Below are positions 15,621 to 24,727 of a stretch of DNA of 64,000 nucleotides, one piece after another. How positions within the stretch are numbered: position 1 is the stretch's first letter; every line of letters starts with the position of its first letter. Both the position numbers and the translations under genes were made by a program. The stretch lies in assembly GCA_045807745.1 (NCBI GenBank), contig JBJMGT010000025.1, forward strand, positions 1 through 64,000. The letters are read 5' to 3'. The DNA comes from QHXQ01 sp045807745. GTDB lineage: Bacteria > Acidobacteriota > Blastocatellia > Pyrinomonadales > Pyrinomonadaceae. The notes beneath the pieces are model-generated. The model had not been told where the DNA came from, did no database searches, and saw only the letters and a list, made by a program, of their open reading frames with translations.

Positions 15621-18596
15621 TTAATCGCTCGCGGCTTGCAGACGGGCGCGCGCTTTGGCGGTGGGGAGGGTGATGCGGAAAGTTGTGCCGCGACCGGGTA
15701 CGCTGTGGACGGTGATGTGGCCGGAGTGCTCTTGGACGATGCCGTAGGAGACGGCGAGGCCCAGCCCCGTGCCGCGCCCGACACCCTTGGTGGTGAAGAA
15801 CGGATCGTAGATGCGTGCGACGTTCTCAGGCGCGATGCCGATGCCTGTGTCTGCGACTTCGACGACGGCCGTGTCGTCACCAGCGCTCGCGGTCGAGAGC
15901 GTGATGCGCCCGCCGCCGGGCAGTGCGTCGCGTGCGTTCAAGAGGAGATTGGTGAAGACCTGTTGCAGCTTGCCGCTGTTGCCGAAGACGGGCGGCAGTT
16001 GTTGGTCGTAAGCACGCTCGATCTCGACGCGGCTCTGGCGCAGTTGCGGCTCTAAGAGTTGTAAGGTGTCTTCGAGTACGTGATTCAGATCGACCGCGCC
16101 GAAGTCAGTGACGCTCCCGGTGCGCGAGAAGTTGAGCAGGTTATTGACGATGCCGGTGGCGCGCTCGGTCTGGCGATGAATCTTTTGCAGGAGCGCGTGT
16201 TTCGGATCGGTGTCAGCGAGCATTCCCAAGAGCATCTGCGTGTAGCTGGAGACGCCCGTGAGCGGCGTGTTGATCTCGTGTGCGACGCCCGCCGCCAAGA
16301 GACCGATAGACGAGAGTTTTTCGCGCTGCTGCAACTGTTCTTCCAAACGCACGCGCCCCGTCACGTCTTCCAGCACGACGAGCGCGCCCGTGTGTTCGCC
16401 ACTCGCCGTGCGGCGCAAAGGTGCAACGGCGATGTTGAGGATGAGTGAACGGCCGCGGCGCGTCGCCGTGTGCAGTTTGTAGATGTGGCGCACGTCGGCC
16501 ACGGCCCACGCGTCCGCGCCAAGCACCTGTTGCAGCGTCTCGGCGAAATCGTCGGCGAATAAATTTTCGACGTGCGCGCCCGTCGCCTCGTCGCGGCGCA
16601 CGCCGAGCAGGTCTTCGAGCGCGCTGTTGCAACCCGTGATGCGTCCCTGCGGATCGACTGCAAGCAAGCCGACGTTGATCGATTCGATGATCGACTCGTT
16701 GAACTCTTTCAGTAGCTCAAGCTCGGTCGCGCGCTCGTGTTGCTCTTGATAGAGCAGGCTGTTCTCGATGGCGACGGCGACGTAGCCGGAGACGGTGCGT
16801 AGGATTTCCAAGTCTTCAGACGAGAGCAGTTCGCCGCCGGTCGAACGACCAAGCCCGATGACCGCGACCATGCGCCCGCGCACGACGCACGGCACATAGT
16901 AGTGGAGCGCACGGCGGACGTAGCCCGCGCCCGTGCCGTCGAAGGGCACTTCGATGTCGTCGGCGCGCACGATGCCTTCGGCGGCGGAGCGCGTGCGGAT
17001 CATCTCGCGGAAGTCGGGCGGCACGCGCAAGTCGTTGTCGAGACCGGCGGCGCGCGCCACGCGATAGCCTGACGGCGCGGATGCGTCTTCGATAAAGATA
17101 GCGACGCGCGCGACGCCGAGCACCTGTTGCAAGCGACTGACGAGCGCATCGAGGAGCGGGTCGAGTGCCGTTGTGGACGAGAGCGTGCGGCCGAAATCTA
17201 AGAGGCCCTGCCGCAGATCGTAGCGTTCGCCGTAGAAGAGGCGGTCAACTCGTACCTGCAAGAAATTCTTGAGCGGCGCGGCGCTCATCACGATGCCGGC
17301 CATGCCGAGCACAGAGACGATCACGCGCAGCGTGATCACGCCCGGCGTCATCGCGCCGCCGAAGGCGTAGAGACCGGCCACGTAGACGACCGTGCCGAGC
17401 AGCAGCGCGATGGTCATCGTCGTCAGCGCATAGACGGCCGCGCGGCGCACGACTACGTCCACGTCCATCAGACGATAGCGCACGACCGAGTTGCCGAACG
17501 TCAGTGGGATCAAGACGAGCGGCACGATGGCCATGTCGGTCAGCCAGCGCCGCAGTTCGACATCGCCCGTCACACCTGCATCGCCGAACAGGTAGCCGAT
17601 GGCGTAGAGCAGTGTGAACGGCGTGATCGCCAAGGCCGATCCCCAGACGACCCACTTCAACTGTTGTCGTACGACCGCGTTCTTGCTCAGCCAGAAACGG
17701 CGGCTCAAAATCACCGCGCCCGCGATGAGCGCCGTGATCAGATGTGCAAAGTCGGCCGTGTAGAGTGCGCGGATAAAATCGTCCGAGAAGGCCGGCATTG
17801 AGATGCGGCGCAGGATGAACCCGATCTCGTTCTGGTAGTGGACGAGCGCGGTCAGCAGACTCAGACAGATCGCGGGCACGTAGAGCAGCAGGGCGAGCCG
17901 GCGGTCACGGTCGAACAGTTGCCGCCGGACAGGATAGATCGCGCAGAAGTGTAGGAAGAGCGGCGCGAAGAAGATGTAGGCTACATCGTCCAAAAATGCG
18001 ATGGACTTGTCGAGGTCTTCATACAGGCCGATGGGCTTGTAGAAATGGAAGACGAAGGCCGCGAGACAGAGCGTGGCGAAGTGCAGGACGAACGGCGCGC
18101 GCGCGCCCTGTTTGAACAGGACGAAGAGACCGACGAGCAGATAGACGATGCCGATGAAGTTCAGATAGTAGTCGCGCGTCGTGCGATTCGGGACGGGGCT
18201 GAGGTCTGAGAGATAGACGTCGTAGAAGCGCGTGTCTTCGGGAAATGACGGCCGCTCGATCTTGTAGACTAGTCGCCCGCCCTCTCTGCTCGCCTCTTCG
18301 AGATAAATCTGCACGTCTGCGGCCGAGACGACCGGCTCGAAGTTGACTTCGTCGGTGCTGATGGCGATGAGGCGGTCGCCCGGCTGTAAACCGAGCACAC
18401 CGGCGCGGCTGGCGGGCGCGTCCGGCGCGACCGAGCGGGCGTAGATGCCGGCGGGCGTCTGCTTCCACTGGACGCCGTCTGTGAGGGGCGGCTTGTGCGT
18501 CAGGCGCTGCGCAAAGTTGAGCGCGCCGGCGGCGACGAGCAAGGCCGTCGCCAGCAGCAACACCCACGTCCGCGTTGTCAGCACCGATCCCTTCAC
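15621..18596 (-). CDS. Large membrane sensor histidine kinase: PDZ, multi-TM, GAF, PAS, HisKA, HATPase
   Basis: The 991-residue protein starts at a GTG. Domains in order: one TM helix (10-28); a PDZ-like domain (about 50-115, RAGVLGLQPGDRLIAIS); a block of seven to eight TM helices (about 145-420); a GAF domain (about 460-610, ending VSGYVAVAIENSLLYQEQ); a PAS domain (about 630-740, VDPQGRITGCNSALEDLLG); the H-box with His773 in AAGVAHEINTPLTG; and an ATPase domain (VFTNLLLNARDAL, DTGIGIAPENV, GTGLGLAVSYGIV). This is an NtrB-like catalytic core, matching the NtrC-type regulator at 11954-13357 as probable partner. The periplasmic-facing PDZ and many helices suggest sensing of an envelope state or membrane ligand. 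Confidence 0.92.
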   Translation of the reverse strand: MKGSVLTTRTWVLLLATALLVAAGALNFAQRLTHKPPLTDGVQWKQTPAGIYARSVAPDAPASRAGVLGLQPGDRLIAISTDEVNFEPVVSAADVQIYLEEASREGGRLVYKIERPSFPEDTRFYDVYLSDLSPVPNRTTRDYYLNFIGIVYLLVGLFVLFKQGARAPFVLHFATLCLAAFVFHFYKPIGLYEDLDKSIAFLDDVAYIFFAPLFLHFCAIYPVRRQLFDRDRRLALLLYVPAICLSLLTALVHYQNEIGFILRRISMPAFSDDFIRALYTADFAHLITALIAGAVILSRRFWLSKNAVVRQQLKWVVWGSALAITPFTLLYAIGYLFGDAGVTGDVELRRWLTDMAIVPLVLIPLTFGNSVVRYRLMDVDVVVRRAAVYALTTMTIALLLGTVVYVAGLYAFGGAMTPGVITLRVIVSVLGMAGIVMSAAPLKNFLQVRVDRLFYGERYDLRQGLLDFGRTLSSTTALDPLLDALVSRLQQVLGVARVAIFIEDASAPSGYRVARAAGLDNDLRVPPDFREMIRTRSAAEGIVRADDIEVPFDGTGAGYVRRALHYYVPCVVRGRMVAVIGLGRSTGGELLSSEDLEILRTVSGYVAVAIENSLLYQEQHERATELELLKEFNESIIESINVGLLAVDPQGRITGCNSALEDLLGVRRDEATGAHVENLFADDFAETLQQVLGADAWAVADVRHIYKLHTATRRGRSLILNIAVAPLRRTASGEHTGALVVLEDVTGRVRLEEQLQQREKLSSIGLLAAGVAHEINTPLTGVSSYTQMLLGMLADTDPKHALLQKIHRQTERATGIVNNLLNFSRTGSVTDFGAVDLNHVLEDTLQLLEPQLRQSRVEIERAYDQQLPPVFGNSGKLQQVFTNLLLNARDALPGGGRITLSTASAGDDTAVVEVADTGIGIAPENVARIYDPFFTTKGVGRGTGLGLAVSYGIVQEHSGHITVHSVPGRGTTFRITLPTAKARARLQAASD

Positions 18597-18928
18597 GGCT
18601 TTAAACCTCGCGCGCCCTCTTGCCTAAACCGATATATTAAAAGCAATTGATGTTCCAATTCGAGCGCCCCCGGCGGCACGTCCAAGCGCCGGAGACCGCG
18701 AACCTTAAGCCCGTCAGCGCATCGCGCCATCGGCATATATTTCCCGCACCTGTGGTCAGTCGTAACAGGGCAATCCGCGCCCGAAAAATATGCTGCGCCC
18801 GATCCGATTTTTCGTATATCTCCGAGAATTTGGAGGAGGAAACAGTCTGGAGTCTGGAGTCGAGAGTTTAGAGTCAAAGACAAATTGTTCTTGACTCCAG
18901 ACTCTCGACTCCAGACTCCAGACTGTTC
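18597..18928. other. Intergenic region, 332 bp, containing one palindrome
   Basis: The part from 18597 to 18840 has the kinase start region and no recognisable gene. The remainder is the GAGTCTG palindrome listed separately. Confidence 0.5.
18841..18927. repeat. Heptamer palindrome, GAGTCTG family
   Basis: The left arm is AACAGTCTGGAGTCTGGAGT followed by CGAGAGT; the right arm ends GACTCCAGACTGTT. It is built of GAGTCTG/GAGTCGA units. The same family occurs inside purL at 31459-31541. It lies one base downstream of the stop codon of the barrel-like gene. Confidence 0.92.
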
Positions 18929-20710
18929 TTAAAATCTGACCGAGATGCCGCCGCGCACGGAGCGGCGCGTGTTGCCGACGAGGACGAGCGTGTCGCCATC
19001 ATCGACGCCGCACTGCGCGTCGAGCAGGTTGCGCGCGTCGAGCACGGCCTCGGCGCGCAGGGGCAGACCAAATGTCGGCAAGTCCTGCGTGACGAGGATG
19101 CTCAAACTTGGATCGAAGACGGCGAGCTGGCCGGCGAACGGGTCGATGGCGAACACGGCGGCGCGCGGCGAGAAGCGCAGGATGGTGCGGACGCGCATGC
19201 CCGTGCCAATGTCCGAGTCGAGTTGGGCGGCGGCGGTCTGGAAGAAACCATCGTGGAAGATTTGATCCGGCGCGGCGTTGTTGTCCGCCGCAACGGGTGC
19301 GAGCGCTTGGCCGCGCCCGATTGAGTAGCCGGCCCGTGCCTGCAAGAACTTGCTTAAGCGCCGCGTATAGACCAAGCGGAAGCCGCGTGCCGCGCCCTGC
19401 TGATCGGCCACTTTCAACAGCGTCGCGCCGGTCCGATCGCTGAACGCATTGAGCGGCATGTTCAGTAGGCCCACGCCGCGCCCGTCCGTCGTGTCGAAGA
19501 ACGCGGTCGCCTCGACGCTCGATTTGTTATCCAGCACGCGCTCGATGCCGAACTCCAGACGCTGGCTGCGCTCCGACACTGCGCGCCCATCCACAAAGGC
19601 GACCGCTTGCTCGCTCACTTCCGGAAAGACCACCGCACCGTCTTCAAATTTGGCGACGGACTGTGCGCCGGTGCTGCGGTCGCCCGGCGCGTAGCCGAAC
19701 TTCAAGTGCGTGTTTGCATTGGCGGCGAACTCGAAGCCAATGCGTGGGCTAAACGCGCCGCCCGTCTTCGCGCCGAGGAAACGCGAGTAGTCGAGACCGA
19801 GCACGACCACCACGCCGTCGCGCACCACCCACTCATCAATCGTGCGCACGGAGAGTTGATCGAGCGTGCTGCGACCCTGCGCCTGTTTGACCAGAAGCGG
19901 CAGGCTGGCCGCGCCGAGCGTTGCACTCACGCGGTGTTTGTTGCCAGCGCGCACGCGCCCCGTCGTCTCAAAGCGCGCGAGCGCGTTCGTGCCAACTTGA
20001 CCGGCGAAGATCAACTCGACCGTGTCGCTGGCGGGCGCGGTGACGGCGAAGTTTAGCCCCGTATAGTTGGGCGCGAGCGGATTGGCTGAAGCAGCTACGA
20101 AAGTCTCGACGATGCCGTGCACGGGTCGCCGTTTGCCGTCCGCCGACGAGAGCAGCACGTTGCCTTCGGCGTCCCGTTCGGCTTGCGCTTCGACTGCGTC
20201 CGCTTCCTCCGCTGCTTCGACGGCCGCGATGGTTGCATCCTCGCCCTCGTGCGCTTGGAAGATCGAGCGTTGGGCCTGCGCCGAGCGCAGCCGCCACTTT
20301 GGATCGTTGCGGTCGGCACGGCGCTCAGGCACTGTGCGCCCCTGACCGAGTGGGACGAGGTTGAAACGATAGATGAGTTCGTCGGAGGGTTTGACTTGAA
20401 CTGCGGTGAAGGTGACGGCGTTGAAGCCGACGGCGATAGCGCTCAACACATAACGACCGGGCGCAATACGCGTGGTGAACGAGCCGTCCGTGTTGCTGCG
20501 CGTCTGTTTGACTATGTCCTGCGCGCCGTCGCGCAGCAGTTGGACGAGCGCACCGGCGAGCGGCTGCCCCTTCTGGTCGCGCACCGTGCCGCTGATCGTG
20601 CCCAGGCGCCGTGCGCTGCCCGCACCGTAAGTCGGACGGCTTTGCGCGGCCGCCAAGACCAGCGCAAACGCGCAGAGCGTCAAACTAGCCCGCCGTAAAT
20701 TTTGTCTCAT
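18929..20710 (-). CDS. Outer-membrane barrel-like protein with N-terminal carboxypeptidase-regulatory-like domain
   Basis: The 593-residue protein has a GGAGG site 10 bases before ATG 20710 and a signal peptide (residues 1-28, hydrophobic core LTLCAFALVLAAAQS). Residues 35-120 form a CarboxypepD_reg-like domain (GTISGTVRDQKGQPLAGALVQLL ... GRYVLSAIAVGFNAVTF). After a charged, Glu/Ala-rich spacer (about 125-190), the rest is rich in alternating beta strands (FRLVYTRRLSKFLQARAGYSIG, RTILRFSPRAAVFAI). It ends in VRGGISVRF, whose terminal Phe is typical of BAM-inserted barrels. This is the Acidobacteria-type TonB-receptor-like layout, but shorter, and no TonB box or plug is evident. Ligand unknown. 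Confidence 0.78.
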   Translation of the reverse strand: MRQNLRRASLTLCAFALVLAAAQSRPTYGAGSARRLGTISGTVRDQKGQPLAGALVQLLRDGAQDIVKQTRSNTDGSFTTRIAPGRYVLSAIAVGFNAVTFTAVQVKPSDELIYRFNLVPLGQGRTVPERRADRNDPKWRLRSAQAQRSIFQAHEGEDATIAAVEAAEEADAVEAQAERDAEGNVLLSSADGKRRPVHGIVETFVAASANPLAPNYTGLNFAVTAPASDTVELIFAGQVGTNALARFETTGRVRAGNKHRVSATLGAASLPLLVKQAQGRSTLDQLSVRTIDEWVVRDGVVVVLGLDYSRFLGAKTGGAFSPRIGFEFAANANTHLKFGYAPGDRSTGAQSVAKFEDGAVVFPEVSEQAVAFVDGRAVSERSQRLEFGIERVLDNKSSVEATAFFDTTDGRGVGLLNMPLNAFSDRTGATLLKVADQQGAARGFRLVYTRRLSKFLQARAGYSIGRGQALAPVAADNNAAPDQIFHDGFFQTAAAQLDSDIGTGMRVRTILRFSPRAAVFAIDPFAGQLAVFDPSLSILVTQDLPTFGLPLRAEAVLDARNLLDAQCGVDDGDTLVLVGNTRRSVRGGISVRF

Positions 20711-20933
20711 AACACCGAAACCTCCCGGCGCACGCCCGCTCGCGGGAGACGAGTTCGGATAGGCGTGCGTCTCAAGCGATCTCTTCAGTCAGTTGCCCCT
20801 TGGTTCGCGGTCGCGAGGTCGCGGCAAAGTTTCGACTTCGCCGCCTGTTCAGCGCCGCCCGCGCGGACATGAGCCTCAACGGCCCGGCTCGCTTGAGCGA
20901 AGAGAGACATTCTCCAACTATCGCAAAACAGTG
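20711..20933. other. Intergenic region, 223 bp
   Basis: It holds the GGAGG site of the barrel gene. No gene, repeat or terminator could be supported. Confidence 0.4.
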
Positions 20934-21257
20934 TCAAGCAAGCTTTTCGCTCGATTCTCTGCGCCGCGACCGGCGCACTAGCTCGCGATTAGGGTACATG
21001 CCTACGATGCAAGTCTCGTCCGCCGCGTTTTCTATCGCCACTTCCTTCTTGCAGATGCCCCTCCGTCGTGTCCACTTGCTTACCAGTGCGCACTTCGTCT
21101 CGTCGTCGCATATCTCAAAAGCTCGCTGGCACCAGTCGCACAAGAGAATATCGTGAATCATGTCTGAGCCATCACTGCCCAAGACATGATTCAGCACATC
21201 GACAGGGAAAAAGTTACGGCAATCAGCACATGCTTGACGCTCACCTACATCGTTCAT
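20934..21257 (-). CDS. Small Cys-rich (zinc-finger-like) hypothetical protein
   Basis: The 107-residue protein contains two CxxC pairs (ACADCRNFF and LLCDWCQRAF), about 30 residues apart, that could form a zinc ribbon. Further Cys residues are at ICDDETKC and RRGICKKE. The C-terminus is basic (RRSRRRESSEKLA). It stands at the edge of an accessory patch of AT-richer genes on the same strand. No family is recognised. It could bind nucleic acid or act as a small adaptor. Confidence 0.55.
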   Translation of the reverse strand: MNDVGERQACADCRNFFPVDVLNHVLGSDGSDMIHDILLCDWCQRAFEICDDETKCALVSKWTRRRGICKKEVAIENAADETCIVGMYPNRELVRRSRRRESSEKLA

Positions 21258-21323
21258 GTTGCTCTCACTTTCCTCTCATTATGGCGCGTTGGCTCGAAGC
21301 AATATGCCCGCCGTATCAAAACC

Positions 21324-21358
21324 TATGGGCCAGCGAGAAACTATCTCGCTGGCCCATA
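21324..21358. terminator. Perfect 14-bp hairpin
   Basis: The arms 21324-21337 (TATGGGCCAGCGAG) and 21345-21358 enclose the 7-base loop AAACTAT. It sits after the stop of the minus-strand gene at 21410-22432, where it could end transcription. The U tract on that strand is short (GGTTTTG). Confidence 0.6.
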
Positions 21359-21409
21359 TCATCGCAGAGGGTTTCCGCCTACTTCTATCGAATTAATTTG
21401 ACAGCTAGA

Positions 21410-22432
21410 TTATTTCGATTGTCTGAGTTGATTGAAGAGAGCAGGCCATCTACCAAAATGAGGACAGACACTTTCTTCATGACACTTATCCAGCCGTTTC
21501 TTAAAGACATTAGGCTTGTCTGACGTATTCTTTAGAGTAGCCAATTTATCGACAAACTTTGTGAGTGTTGGTGGCTCATTTGTAGGCCAATGCTTCACTG
21601 TGTCAACTATCTCGTCCCAAAACTCATTTCTATTAAATGTCTGTGTCCCTTTATTCGGCCCGGATTTTACATCCAGCAGTCTAGTCACTTCATCCTTAAA
21701 CCATTCAATGGATTCGTCTCTTGCTTCAGACTTCATCCTTTTCGGGATTTGCTCGTCAGTAAGCCCGTACATTTCCTTATAAGTTTCTGGCCCGGCGGCT
21801 CTGTATGCTGCGCGAATTGCCGCGTCAGCCAACCCAATCAATGTGTTGCCTGTCATTGAGACTTTAGCTGCTGGCGCGCTCATGCGATGGCAGAATTGTA
21901 GAACCCACTGTCGGACATCTTCGTTCTGCCAGCCGTCCTTAATCACCTTTCTTACCTGTGGGAGCGTGAGTATTTCTTGGAAGTCCTGAAAGTCAGAAAT
22001 CGGCCGCCCTATTAGTTCTAAAATATAATCGGAAAGGGTTGTTTTCTTCTCTTGTGCTAATAAGAAGAGCGTAGCGATCTGTGCATTTACAATGCTGAAA
22101 TTAATATGCAGAAATGCTGCTCGTTCCTGCAAAACGAAAAGGTACATTTTTTGACTCAGTTCGCTAGCAAGGAAATTTAGTTTTTGTGCAGGGGACAGCT
22201 TCTGAAACTTCTTTATCTCATCAACATTAGCGGCGGTGACATGAAACAGGCTGTCGGCCAGTTCGAGCGGATCGTTATGGCGAAGGCACGACAAGATGCC
22301 ATCATGCCAATTTTGCGGGTCAATAGCATTTAAACATTTTACGGTCGAGACGATTACAGCGCGGTAATACTCAAGGTCTTCATCAGCAAGCAGATCGTCA
22401 AGGGTAATCTCATTCTCTTCGTCATTCTTCAT
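21410..22432 (-). CDS. Accessory hypothetical protein, all-helical
   Basis: This is a 340-residue protein with a good AGGA site before ATG 22432. The first 15 residues are acidic (NDEENEITLDDLLADEDLE). The rest looks helical, with SPAQKLNFLASELSQKMYLF, LIGRPISDFQDFQEI and KVIKDGWQNEDVRQWVLQFCHRM. No catalytic motif, membrane segment or nucleotide-binding loop is visible. Its composition is AT-rich against the host background. It lies between a Cys-rich small gene and higBA, a setting typical of mobile or defence cargo. I do not recognise the family. Confidence 0.65.
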   Translation of the reverse strand: MKNDEENEITLDDLLADEDLEYYRAVIVSTVKCLNAIDPQNWHDGILSCLRHNDPLELADSLFHVTAANVDEIKKFQKLSPAQKLNFLASELSQKMYLFVLQERAAFLHINFSIVNAQIATLFLLAQEKKTTLSDYILELIGRPISDFQDFQEILTLPQVRKVIKDGWQNEDVRQWVLQFCHRMSAPAAKVSMTGNTLIGLADAAIRAAYRAAGPETYKEMYGLTDEQIPKRMKSEARDESIEWFKDEVTRLLDVKSGPNKGTQTFNRNEFWDEIVDTVKHWPTNEPPTLTKFVDKLATLKNTSDKPNVFKKRLDKCHEESVCPHFGRWPALFNQLRQSK

Positions 22433-22568
22433 CTCAGACTTTCCTATTGGCCAATCCTGAAAAGATATTCAGCCCACAGCCCGCGTTCTGGAATGTGTGG
22501 TTTGTCTGCACGATGATCAGGCGTGAGTGAGTGAGCCAAAGTTGTCAGCCGTCATGCGCGCATGTTCG

Positions 22569-22880
22569 TCATGCTCCGGCGGACTGATTGAGCGGTTTGA
22601 TCTGGTCGTACACACCCTTGTTAGCTTGCAGCGTGTCCCAGAGGTCAACGTCCTGTTGCAAGCCCAGCCACACGTCGGGCGAAGTGCCGAGCGCGCGTGC
22701 GAGCCGGTGTGCTATGTCCACTGTCACCGGGCGCTTCTCCTGCATAATCTCGTTGATCGTGCGTCGCGATACACCGAGCAGGGCCGCGAATGCTTTTTGC
22801 GTCAGTCCTGTCGCGGGCAGTACGTCCGTGCGTAAGATTGCGCCCGGATGCGTCGGGCGGCGCTTTCTCCCTTGCAGCAT
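22569..22880 (-). CDS. higA: HigA-type XRE antitoxin
   Basis: The 103-residue protein has the HigA signature: HPGAILRTDVLPATGLTQKAFAALLGVSRRTINEIM, followed by RPVTVDIAHRLARALGTSPDVWLGLQQDVDLW. The helix-turn-helix spans about residues 27-60. A strong GAGGGG site precedes ATG 22880. It lies 9 bases downstream of the toxin gene, in the toxin-first order typical of higBA. It should neutralise the neighbouring HigB and repress the operon promoter. Confidence 0.93.
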   Translation of the reverse strand: MLQGRKRRPTHPGAILRTDVLPATGLTQKAFAALLGVSRRTINEIMQEKRPVTVDIAHRLARALGTSPDVWLGLQQDVDLWDTLQANKGVYDQIKPLNQSAGA

Positions 22881-22889
22881 AATTCCCCC

Positions 22890-23168
22890 TCAGTGGTAAT
22901 CCTCTAAATCAACGTCGTAAGCATCCCGGTTGCGGAAGGTGAAAGTCAGCCGCCAGTTGCCGCTAACCGTGATGCTCCATGTTCCTTTACGGTCACCCTT
23001 CAATTCGTGCAGCCGATTGCCCGGCAGGTTCATGTCCTGCGGCGAGACGGCGCGGTTGAGTAGGTCTAATTGTCTGACGAGCCGCCCGGTCAAATCCGCC
23101 GCGACGCCGCGCGCCTGCCCGTGCTCGAACAACCGCTTGAGTCTTTTGTGCCGGAACGACCGAATCAT
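22890..23168 (-). CDS. higB: HigB-type RelE/ParE-superfamily toxin
   Basis: The 92-residue protein begins MIRSFRHKRLKRLFEHG, the standard HigB opening, and contains RLVRQLDLLNRA, LHELKGDRKGTWSITVSGNWRLTFTF and YDVDLEDYH. The basic Arg/Lys and terminal His are those expected of a ribosome-dependent mRNA interferase. The start at 23168 is chosen because homologues begin at this Met; the longer frame to 23231 adds an unrelated leader. It is first in a two-gene operon with higA. Confidence 0.93.
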   Translation of the reverse strand: MIRSFRHKRLKRLFEHGQARGVAADLTGRLVRQLDLLNRAVSPQDMNLPGNRLHELKGDRKGTWSITVSGNWRLTFTFRNRDAYDVDLEDYH

Positions 23169-23434
23169 GCACTTATCGCACCTGCTGGCTAAGGCATAGT
23201 GTAATGTAGCGTGTAACACCCGGCAAGACATCTGTGCCGCTTATCATGGTGCAGGACGAGTTGCGTTGAATTTCGTGCTGGCTGTGGCTGCAACGCGTGG
23301 CAATTGTTGGCTTATGTCATGGAATGGGATGGAGCGTTAGACGGGTGGGCGGGACATCTGCTACGATGCAACGTGCTGCAAATAGGCTTACCGCCCGGTC
23401 GGAATTTTCCAGAATTCAGCACGTCCAAGAGGTA

Positions 23435-24709
23435 ATGACAGAACAGGTTCGTTCCACCAGACTCGCCAACGGCGCGACGATTTTAACGGAATTCATGCCG
23501 GGTCTGCGCTCGGCCACGCTCGGCATCTGGGTGCGCCGCGGCTCGCGCCACGAGCCGCCTCACTTAAACGGCATCTGCCATTTTATTGAGCACGCAGTCT
23601 TCAAAGGCACACGTCGCCGCACCGCCCTCGACATTGCGGTTGAATCGGATCGGCTGGGCGGCCACTTCGACGCTTACACATCGCACGAGTTGACCGGCTT
23701 CGCCTTGAAGGTCGTGGACACGGCCGTCCCGCAGGCGTTCGACCTGCTCGCCGACATGCTCCTCAGTCCGCGTTTTGCTGCGGAAGACTTGCGCGTCGAG
23801 CAGCGCGTCATCATCGAAGAGATGAAGATGGTGGAGGACTCGCCCGAAGAATTCTTAAGCGAGTTGTTCAACGCCGCCTACTTCCCCGATCACGCCCTCG
23901 GTCGCCCCATCGAAGGCACGGAAGAGACCGTCTCATCATTTGATCAAACCCGCACGGCCGACTTTCACGCGCAAGCCTTCGCGCCGCGCAACCTCGTCAT
24001 CGCGGCCGCGGGCAACGTCCAACACGACCAACTCGTCCGGATGGCCGAGCGCGCCTTCGCTGCCAGTGCGACGACCGCCGCAGGCGACACAGACGCAGAT
24101 GTCGCGCCCATCGTCGCTGCGCCCATCTTCACCGAACGCAAACAGGAACTCGAACAGGCGCACTTAATTTTAGCGACGCCGTGGCCGTCGGCGCGCGCCG
24201 AGGATCGTTACGTCGGGAGTCTGCTCGGCTCGGTCATCGGCGGCGGCACGTCGAGTCGGCTCTGGCAATCAATCCGCGAAGAGCGCGGGCTGGCCTACTC
24301 GGTCGGCGCGGCCGCTTCCGGCTACACCGATGTGGGTGTCTTTCACATTTACGCCGGCACAAGCCCGGCGCAGGTGGACGAGGTGCTCGATCTCGCGCTC
24401 GTTGAACTGCGCCGCATCGTGCGCGAGCCGGTCGGCACGGACGAGTTGCAACTGGCGAAGGATCAAGCTGTCGCCTCGATCCTTTTGAGCCTCGAATCTA
24501 CAAGCGCGCGCGCCAGCGCCCTCGCACGCCAAGAGATCGTGCACGGTCGGCACATTCCGCCCGACGAAGTTATCCAGCGCATCGAAGCCGTCACGCCGGA
24601 GGATTTGCAGCGCCTCGCGCGCGCCTCGTTCACCTCCGACGCGCTCGCCTTCGGCGCGCTCGGCAACCTCAACGGCTTCAAAGTTGATCGCGCACGGCTA
24701 GAAATTTAA
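23435..24709 (+). CDS. M16 (pitrilysin-family) zinc metallopeptidase
   Basis: The 424-residue protein has the inverted zinc motif HxxEH at His49-Phe-Ile-Glu52-His53 (GICHFIEHAVFKGT). The distal metal-binding Glu lies in RVIIEEMKMVEDSPEE. The C-terminal half carries the partner-like RxxxxxxY region (SRLWQSIREERGLAYSVGAAASGY). This is the mitochondrial-processing-peptidase/YmxG-like size class of M16. No signal peptide is seen, so it is probably cytoplasmic. ATG 23435 is chosen over an earlier in-frame ATG since the family begins here (TRLANGATILTE) and AGAGG lies just upstream. It is followed by the MBL hydrolase gene 18 bases on. Confidence 0.9.
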   Translation: MTEQVRSTRLANGATILTEFMPGLRSATLGIWVRRGSRHEPPHLNGICHFIEHAVFKGTRRRTALDIAVESDRLGGHFDAYTSHELTGFALKVVDTAVPQAFDLLADMLLSPRFAAEDLRVEQRVIIEEMKMVEDSPEEFLSELFNAAYFPDHALGRPIEGTEETVSSFDQTRTADFHAQAFAPRNLVIAAAGNVQHDQLVRMAERAFAASATTAAGDTDADVAPIVAAPIFTERKQELEQAHLILATPWPSARAEDRYVGSLLGSVIGGGTSSRLWQSIREERGLAYSVGAAASGYTDVGVFHIYAGTSPAQVDEVLDLALVELRRIVREPVGTDELQLAKDQAVASILLSLESTSARASALARQEIVHGRHIPPDEVIQRIEAVTPEDLQRLARASFTSDALAFGALGNLNGFKVDRARLEI

Positions 24710-24727
24710 GCGCTTAGAAAACTCCCG

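Noticed and set aside
15410..15880. A 156-codon minus-strand frame
   Set aside because: It overlaps the end of the histidine kinase in another frame, with Ser/Pro/Arg-rich low-complexity sequence.
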